In this document: in pieces, positions 1 to 4,341 of the stretch
How positions within the stretch are numbered: position 1 is the first letter of the stretch
How the letters are laid out: each line of letters begins with the position of its first letter
Assembly: GCA_023419875.1 (NCBI GenBank)
Contig: JAEZXM010000323.1
Span: forward strand, 1-6,553
Direction of reading: 5' to 3'
Length of the DNA: 6,553 bases
DNA from: Pseudomonadota bacterium
GTDB taxonomy: Bacteria > Myxococcota > Myxococcia > Myxococcales > Anaeromyxobacteraceae
Position numbers and translations under genes: made by a program
Notes under the pieces: generated by a model
The model's input: only the letters and a program-made list of their open reading frames with translations
What the model was told of the DNA's origin: nothing
Database searches by the model: none

Positions 1-1481
1 TGACCGCGTTCGACATCTTCGCCCAGGCGGGCGGCGCGAACCGGGCGATCGCCCGGAGCTTCAACACGACCGCCAGCTCCAGCGGCCAGGTGGTGATCGC
101 GTTCACCCGGAACGGCGGCCCGGACAACCCCAAGATCTGCGGGATCACGGTCGCCGGCGGGAGCCTCACGACCGCGGCGCTCACCGTGAACAAGGCCGGC
201 AACGGGAGCGGGACCGTCACCTCGACACCCGCCGGCATCAACTGCGGCTCGACCTGCACCGCCAGCTACGCGATCGGTGCCAGCGTCACCCTGTCGGCCA
301 CCCCTGCCGCGCAGAACACCTTCATCGGCTGGAGCGGCGCGGGCTGCAGCGGCACGTCCACCTGCGTCGTCACCCTGGCGAGCGCTCAGGCGGTGACCGC
401 GACGTTCAACTCCCAGACGACGACCTACGCGCTCACCGTCACGAAGAGCGGTACCGGGAGCGGTACCGTCACCTCGAACCCGTCCGGCATCAACTGCGGC
501 TCGACCTGCACCGCGAGCTACAACAGCGGCACCAGCGTCACCCTGACCGCGTCGCCGACGTCCCCCGCGACGTTCGGCGGCTGGAGCGGGGCGTGCACCG
601 GCACCGGGAGCTGCGTCGTCTCGATGACGGCGGCCCGCTCGGTCACCGCCACCTTCAATGGCGGAGGCGGCAGCGCCGGCTGCGGCAAGGCACCCGGGAT
701 CCCGAGCAGCCAGTACAACAACGGCTCGCACATCTCGATCACCGCGGCGGGCATGCAGCGCCGGTACATCCTCAACGTGCCGACCAACTACGACAACACG
801 CGCCCGTACCGGCTGATCATCGCGTACCACCAGCTCAACGGCAATGACGACGAGATGTACAGGAATCAGTACTATCACCTGCTCAATCTCGCCAACAACA
901 GCGCCATCTTCGTCGCTCCCAACGGGCAGCAGAACGGCGCGAGCTGCACGCAGGCGTCGGGCTGCGGGTGGCCGAACACGAACAACTCCGACCTCGCCCT
1001 GGCCGACGCCATCGTCGCCCAGATCTCGCAGAACTTCTGCGTCGACATGAACCGCATCTTCGTGACCGGGTGGAGCTACGGCGGCAGCATGTCGTACAAG
1101 ACCTCCTGCGAGCGCGGGCCGGGCGGCGCGGGGAGCTGGTCCGTCCGAGGCGCCGCCGTCTACTCCGGCGCGCAGCTCAGCGGGAGCTGCACCCCCAGCA
1201 GGCCGGTCGCGTACTACCACGCGCACGGCGTCAGCGACAACGTGCTGAGCTACGACACGGGCCTCGGGCTTTTCCAGAACTTCGCCCGGGCCAACGGCTG
1301 CACGTACACGACGCCCACCAGGGTCACGAGCGGGAACCACGTGTGCACCACGCTCTCGGGATGCACGTCGGGCTACCCGACCGTCTGGTGCTCGTTCAAC
1401 GGTGGGCACACGCCCGACCCGTCGGATGGAGGGACGAGCTGGCAGTATCAGACCGTCTGGAACTTCATCTCGCAGCTGTAG
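1..1481 (+). CDS. Secreted modular esterase, CE1 feruloyl esterase / PHB depolymerase-like (5' end outside window)
   Basis: The gene is open from the left edge, with the first full codon at position 3; 492 residues are visible and the stop is TAG at 1479-1481. The domain order is as follows. Residues 1-54 are the C-terminal third of a malectin-like carbohydrate-binding domain, recognised by its 87% match (47 of 54 residues) to the complete copy at 5242-5691. Two InlB-like repeats follow at 180-410 and 432-659, then a GGGGSAG linker, then an alpha/beta-hydrolase of about 270 residues from Cys at 681. The nucleophile motif GWSYGG places Ser at 1074-1076. Likely triad partners are Asp at 1236-1238 (GVSDN) and His at 1407-1409 (NGGHTPDP). 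HQLNG near 826-840 fits the oxyanion region. The many cysteines fit an exported, disulfide-bonded enzyme. The family (COG3509-like, CE1) contains feruloyl esterases, acetylxylan esterases and PHB depolymerases. Sharing its scaffold with a GH62 enzyme favours ferulate on arabinoxylan, but the substrate is inferred. Signal peptide and start lie outside the window. Confidence 0.88.
   Translation, partial: TAFDIFAQAGGANRAIARSFNTTASSSGQVVIAFTRNGGPDNPKICGITVAGGSLTTAALTVNKAGNGSGTVTSTPAGINCGSTCTASYAIGASVTLSATPAAQNTFIGWSGAGCSGTSTCVVTLASAQAVTATFNSQTTTYALTVTKSGTGSGTVTSNPSGINCGSTCTASYNSGTSVTLTASPTSPATFGGWSGACTGTGSCVVSMTAARSVTATFNGGGGSAGCGKAPGIPSSQYNNGSHISITAAGMQRRYILNVPTNYDNTRPYRLIIAYHQLNGNDDEMYRNQYYHLLNLANNSAIFVAPNGQQNGASCTQASGCGWPNTNNSDLALADAIVAQISQNFCVDMNRIFVTGWSYGGSMSYKTSCERGPGGAGSWSVRGAAVYSGAQLSGSCTPSRPVAYYHAHGVSDNVLSYDTGLGLFQNFARANGCTYTTPTRVTSGNHVCTTLSGCTSGYPTVWCSFNGGHTPDPSDGGTSWQYQTVWNFISQL
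180..659 (+). repeat. Two tandem Cys-bearing InlB-like repeats in the esterase
   Basis: Copies at 180-410 (77 residues) and 432-659 (76 residues) are separated by a short SQTTTYA linker. Each begins LTV.K.G.GSGTVTS and continues through GINCGSTC, VTL.A.P, a GW(S)G core and a CxGT.xC segment, ending VTATFN. This is the divergent InlB B-repeat / 'bacterial repeat' type, small beta-sandwich spacers common in exported proteins. Four Cys per copy could form two disulfides. A 24-base stretch covering GINCGSTC is identical at 234-257, 486-509 and 6016-6039. Confidence 0.85.
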
Positions 1482-1498
1482 CGGAAGTTCGGTAAGTG

Positions 1499-1547
1499 CC
1501 GGCGCAGCGGCTCGCTCCACCGGCGAGTCGCAGCGCCGGGTCGTTTT
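1499..1547 (+). terminator. Rho-independent terminator after the esterase gene
   Basis: A long hairpin starts 18 bases after the stop. The outer stem CCGGCGC (1499-1505) pairs with GCGCCGG (1533-1539). After an A-A mismatch (1506/1532), 1507-1515 pairs with 1523-1531, including one G-T pair. The loop is TCCACCG (1516-1522). GTCGTTTT follows at 1540-1547. Sixteen paired positions and a four-T tract are strong for a GC-rich genome, so transcription of the esterase probably ends here and does not run into the RDD gene. Confidence 0.72.
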
Positions 1548-1575
1548 AGCGACGAGCGTCTCCAACCGCGGTGAA

Positions 1576-1589
1576 CGCAGTACACTGCG
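1576..1589. promoter_or_regulatory. 14-base palindrome upstream of the RDD gene, possible operator/promoter
   Basis: CGCAGT-AC-ACTGCG is a 6-bp inverted repeat with a self-complementary-free two-base centre, lying about 40 bases upstream of the chosen start at 1630. TACACT (1581-1586) inside it matches the -10 consensus at 4 of 6 positions, but no convincing -35 box sits 17 bases upstream. It could be an operator overlapping a promoter, or chance. No family of regulator is recognised. Confidence 0.25.
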
Positions 1590-1629
1590 CATGTCGCCCA
1601 TCACCGGGCGCAGAGGGAGACGGCGGAGC

Positions 1630-2403
1630 ATGAGCGGACAGATCTGGTACTACCTCGAGGCCGGGAGTCAGGCAGGGCCCGTCGACCAGGAGGCGATCGT
1701 CGCGATGATCCGAGCGAGCCGGCTCGCCGCGGGCGCGCTCGTCTGGAAGGCGGGGATGCCCGGCTGGCAGCCCTGGAACACGATCCCGGAGCTCGCCTCC
1801 CTCGCGCCGCCTGCGGCGCAGCCGCCAGCGCCACCGTCGTATGGGCAGCCTGCGTACGGGCAGCCCACTCCCGGTCAGCCTGCGTACGGGCATGGTCAGC
1901 CTGCGTACGGTCAACCGTACGGCCAGCAGCTCGTCTATCCCAAGGCGCCGCTCGGGGCCAGGTTTGCGGCCCACCTCGTGGACGCGCTGATCTTCACGCT
2001 GCCTGCGGTGATCCTGATCGTCATTGCCGTCTTCACGGGTGCGAACGACTACGTGGCCGCGGCCGTGGTCTGCGGGGTCCTCGGCGGAGCCCTCGTGATC
2101 GCGGGGTTCGTCTACTCGCTGCTCAAGGACGGCAAGGCCAACGGGCAGAGCATCGGCAAGAAGATGGTGAACCTCATGGTGGTGCACCTGCCCACCAATC
2201 GACCCTGCACCATGGGCCAGTCCGCGGGCCGCGCGGCGATCATGATGGCCCTCGGCTTCATCCCGTACGTCGGTTGGCTCGTCGAGCCGATCATCGTCCT
2301 CGCCGCGCAGGACGGCCGGCGGCTCGGCGACAAGGCCGCCAACACGCAGGTGATCTCGGTGGACTCGTATCGCGGCCGGGTCGACGCCGACGTCTTCTCC
2401 TGA
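1630..2403 (+). CDS. GYF_2 domain - YGQP-rich linker - RDD family membrane protein
   Basis: A protein of 257 residues. Residues 5-55 form a GYF_2 domain: IWYYLEAG..AGPV near the start and ALVWKAGMPGWQPW at 36-49, with the conserved Trp/Tyr and Gly-Pro positions. Residues 60-103 are a low-complexity Pro/Gln/Tyr/Gly linker with repeated YGQPAYGQP units. Residues 106-245 form an RDD domain: R111 and D118 in RFAAHLVDALI, the loop GQSIGKKMVNL at 172-182, and RRLGDKAANTQVI at 230-242. Three hydrophobic spans lie at about 118-136, 142-165 and 202-225. GYF_2 domains are thought to bind Pro-rich peptides. RDD proteins are poorly characterised, and some have been linked to ion or solute exchange. I chose ATG 1630 because GAGGGAGA (1613-1620) lies 9 bases upstream and the GYF_2 domain begins at once; an in-frame ATG at 1591 would add 13 Arg-rich residues. 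The exact role is unknown. Confidence 0.9.
   Translation: MSGQIWYYLEAGSQAGPVDQEAIVAMIRASRLAAGALVWKAGMPGWQPWNTIPELASLAPPAAQPPAPPSYGQPAYGQPTPGQPAYGHGQPAYGQPYGQQLVYPKAPLGARFAAHLVDALIFTLPAVILIVIAVFTGANDYVAAAVVCGVLGGALVIAGFVYSLLKDGKANGQSIGKKMVNLMVVHLPTNRPCTMGQSAGRAAIMMALGFIPYVGWLVEPIIVLAAQDGRRLGDKAANTQVISVDSYRGRVDADVFS
1843..1910 (+). repeat. Short degenerate tandem repeat coding the YGQPA linker
   Basis: The 17-base unit GGKCAGCCTGCGTACGG occurs at 1843-1859, 1873-1889 and 1894-1910, separated by degenerate units. It encodes GQPAYG. The near-identity at DNA level, including third positions, suggests recent slippage or unit duplication, so linker length may vary between strains. Confidence 0.75.
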
Positions 2404-2438
2404 GCGCACCAAGCCGCGCGGTCGAGGCGCGCCGTTCG
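2404..2438. terminator. Possible short GC hairpin between convergent genes
   Basis: The 35-base gap between the two stop codons holds a 5-bp stem, GCGCG (2416-2420) with CGCGC (2428-2432), and a 7-base loop. No T-tract follows on either strand, so this is a weak candidate for a bidirectional terminator. Confidence 0.2.
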
Positions 2439-4082
2439 TCAGCGCAGCGCGGCACCCGGCGCCGCTCGCATCCCGGGCGCCTCGCGGCCGGTGCGCTCCA
2501 CGTACTCGTGGTAGCCGCCGCCGTAGGGCACCGGGCCCTCGGGGCCGAGCTCGAGCACGCGGTTCGAGAGCGCGCCCAGGAAGCGCCGGTCGTGCGAGAC
2601 GAAGAGCATCGCTCCCTCGTACCCGGAGAGCGCGGTGATGAGCATCTCCTTCGTCGCCAGGTCGAGGTGGTTCGTGGGCTCGTCGAGGACGAGGAAGTTG
2701 GGCGGGTCGTAGAGCAGGGTCGCGAGCACGAGCCGCGCGCGCTCGCCGCCGGACAGGACGCGGCACGGCTTCTCGATGGCGTCGCCGGAGAAGCCGAAGC
2801 AACCGGCGAGCGTCCGGAGCGAGCCCACCGAGGCCCGCGGGAACGCGTCCTGGAGCGTGTCCCAGACCGAGCGCGCGGGGTCGAGCAGCTCCATCGCGTG
2901 CTGCGCGAAGTAGCCCATCTTGACGCTCGGCCCGAGCGCGGCCGCGCCGGCGTCGGGGCGGGTGGCGCCGGCGACGAGCTTGAGGAGCGTCGTCTTGCCC
3001 GCGCCGTTCGCGCCGAGCACGCACCACCGCTCGCCGCGGCGGACGAGGAAGTCGAGGCCTTCGTGGACCCGGCGGTCGCCGTAGACCTTGCGGACGCCGG
3101 AGAGCTTGACCACGTCCTCGCCCGAGCGCGGCGCGGCGCGAAACTCGAAGACCACCGTCTTGCGGGTCTTGGGCGGCTCGACCTTCTCGATCTTGTCGAG
3201 CTTCTTCACCCGCGACTGCACCTGGGCGGCGTGCGAGGCGCGCGCCTTGAAGCGCTCGATGAAGGCCAGCTCCTTCTTCAGCATCGCCTGCTGCCGCTCG
3301 AACTGCGCCTGGTGGTGCTGCTCGGCGATCGCCCGCTCGCGCTCGTAGAGCTCGTAGTCGCCGGAGTAGCTCGTCAGCTCGCCGGCGTCGATCTCGAGGA
3401 TGCGCTTCACCACGCGGTTCATGAACGCGCGATCGTGCGTGGTCATGAGCACCGCGCCGGGGTAGTCGCGCAGGAAGGCCTCGAGCCAGAGGATGGATTC
3501 CAGATCCAGGTGGTTGGTGGGCTCGTCGAGGAGCAGCACGTCGGGGCGCATGAGCAGGATGCGCGCCAGCGCCACCCGCATCTTCCACCCGCCGGAGAGG
3601 GCGCCGACGTCGCCGTCCATCATCGCCTGCGTGAAGCCGAGGCCGGCGAGGATCTCCCGGGCGCGCGCCTCGAGGCCGTAGCCGCCGAGCTCGTCGAACC
3701 GGGCCTGCACGGCGCCGAACCGCTCGACGAGCGCCTCCATCTCCTCGGCGCGGGTCGGGTCGGCGAGCGCGCGCTCGATCTCGGCGAGCTCCGCCGCCAC
3801 CGCCGAGACCGGGCCCGCCCCGTCCATCGTCTCGGCGACCGCGGAGCGGCCCCGCAGCTCGCCGACCTCCTGGCTGAAGTGGCCGACGGTGACGCCGCGG
3901 TCGATGGAGACCTGGCCCTCGTCCGGCTGCTCCTCCCGGGTGATGAGCCGGAACAGCGTGGACTTGCCGGCCCCGTTGGGCCCGACGAGGCCCACCTTCT
4001 CCCCGCGCTGCAGGGTGGCGGAGGCGTCGAGGAAGAGGATCTGGTTCCCGTGCTGCTTCGCGATGGCATCGATGCGGATCAA
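2439..4082 (-). CDS. ABC-F family ATP-binding protein (two ATPase domains, no membrane part)
   Basis: A protein of 547 residues, the usual ABC-F length. Domain 1 has Walker A GPNGAGKST (34-42), Q-loop FSQE (69-72), signature LSGGW (162-166), Walker B and D-loop LLLDEPTNHLD (183-193) and H-switch TTHDR (214-218). A charged helical linker at about 240-320 contains FIERFKARASHAAQVQSRVKKLDKIEKVE, which in this family reaches toward the ribosomal P-site tRNA. Domain 2 has GANGAGKTT (357-365), YFAQH (391-395), LSGGE (443-447), LVLDEPTNHLD (464-474) and SHDR (496-499). ABC-F proteins act in the cytosol on ribosomes, regulating or rescuing translation, and some give antibiotic resistance. The linker looks like the Uup/YheS-type housekeeping branch rather than a dedicated resistance factor, but that is judged by eye. 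The start is TTG at 4082-4080, which gives the family's usual N-terminus (xIRIDAIAKQHGNQILF). No in-frame ATG or GTG and no clear ribosome binding site lies just upstream. Confidence 0.95.
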   Translation of the reverse strand: MIRIDAIAKQHGNQILFLDASATLQRGEKVGLVGPNGAGKSTLFRLITREEQPDEGQVSIDRGVTVGHFSQEVGELRGRSAVAETMDGAGPVSAVAAELAEIERALADPTRAEEMEALVERFGAVQARFDELGGYGLEARAREILAGLGFTQAMMDGDVGALSGGWKMRVALARILLMRPDVLLLDEPTNHLDLESILWLEAFLRDYPGAVLMTTHDRAFMNRVVKRILEIDAGELTSYSGDYELYERERAIAEQHHQAQFERQQAMLKKELAFIERFKARASHAAQVQSRVKKLDKIEKVEPPKTRKTVVFEFRAAPRSGEDVVKLSGVRKVYGDRRVHEGLDFLVRRGERWCVLGANGAGKTTLLKLVAGATRPDAGAAALGPSVKMGYFAQHAMELLDPARSVWDTLQDAFPRASVGSLRTLAGCFGFSGDAIEKPCRVLSGGERARLVLATLLYDPPNFLVLDEPTNHLDLATKEMLITALSGYEGAMLFVSHDRRFLGALSNRVLELGPEGPVPYGGGYHEYVERTGREAPGMRAAPGAALR

Positions 4083-4209
4083 GGCGCCGGCGATGTAGCA
4101 CGGGGGCGCGCGGGGCGTCGAGGCGTGGGCAGCGCTGCGACTCGCGGAAACCGCCAGGACACCGCGGAGTTCGACGCCGTGGTGGGACGGGTCGTTGACG
4201 GGCGCCGCC

Positions 4210-4232
4210 GAAGCTGGCAGAAGCCAGACTTC
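4210..4232. other. Inverted repeat next to the palindromic operator
   Basis: GAAGCTGGC (4210-4218) pairs with GCCAG-A-CTTC (4223-4232) around an AGAA loop, with A4228 bulged. It ends six bases before the operator. It lies upstream of the likely transcription start for the GH62 gene, so it would act as a DNA element or as a hairpin in a transcript from the other side. Its role is unknown. Confidence 0.35.
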
Positions 4233-4238
4233 TCCTGA

Positions 4239-4252
4239 TGTGAGCGCTCACA
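4239..4252. promoter_or_regulatory. LacI-family operator, identical to the core of symmetric lacO
   Basis: TGTGAGCGCTCACA is a perfect 14-bp palindrome, 89 bases upstream of the GH62 gene start. It equals the central 14 bases of the idealised symmetric lac operator. It also differs only at the third base of each half from the TGGGAGCGCTCCCA site bound by the LacI-family regulators CebR/CelR, which control cellulase and cello-oligosaccharide genes in actinobacteria. A LacI-family sugar-responsive repressor is the natural candidate; none is encoded here. A weak promoter could straddle it: TTCTCC at 4230-4235 and CGTAAC at 4253-4258, with the 17-base spacer containing the operator, each box matching only 3 of 6 consensus bases. 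The site could also affect the divergent ABC-F gene, but that start is over 150 bases away. Confidence 0.7.
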
Positions 4253-4330
4253 CGTAACCCCATGGTGCGTGGAGCGTGCCCGTGTCGGTCCCAACCGCTG
4301 CATTCCGCAGGCGGCTCCCCGTGTGCCGCC

Positions 4331-4341
4331 GAGGAGAGATC
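4331..4341 (+). promoter_or_regulatory. Ribosome binding site of the GH62 gene
   Basis: GAGGAGAG at 4331-4338 precedes ATG 4342, with 5 bases between the GGAG core and the start codon. This fixes the start and agrees with the signal peptide that begins there. Confidence 0.8.

Noticed and set aside
380..387. GAGCGCTC core inside the esterase gene as a second operator
   Set aside because: Only the inner 8 bases match and the flanks (GC..AG) break the symmetry. It lies within coding sequence, so chance in GC-rich DNA is likely.
180..659. Repeated DNA blocks as a possible CRISPR-like array
   Set aside because: The blocks are in-frame protein repeats of about 77 codons with degenerate third positions, not short exact repeats with spacers.
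660..1481. Reading the esterase domain firmly as a PHB depolymerase
   Set aside because: The family fold is shared, but the Cys-rich pattern, the carbohydrate-binding scaffold and the nearby GH62 gene fit a plant cell-wall esterase better. The substrate is left open.
968..1495. Plus-strand frame of 175 codons inside the esterase domain
   Set aside because: It is Arg-rich and overlaps the catalytic domain whose triad is intact in the other frame.
1402..1629. Longer N-terminus for the RDD protein
   Set aside because: The extension would overlap the esterase 3' end and the terminator. The GYF_2 domain and ribosome binding site point to 1630. The in-frame ATG at 1591 is possible but less well placed.
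2274..4238. Plus-strand open frame of 654 codons opposite the ABC-F gene
   Set aside because: It is antisense to an unambiguous ABC-F ATPase, it reads as Arg/Glu/His/Leu-rich low complexity with no domain, and it starts inside the RDD gene.
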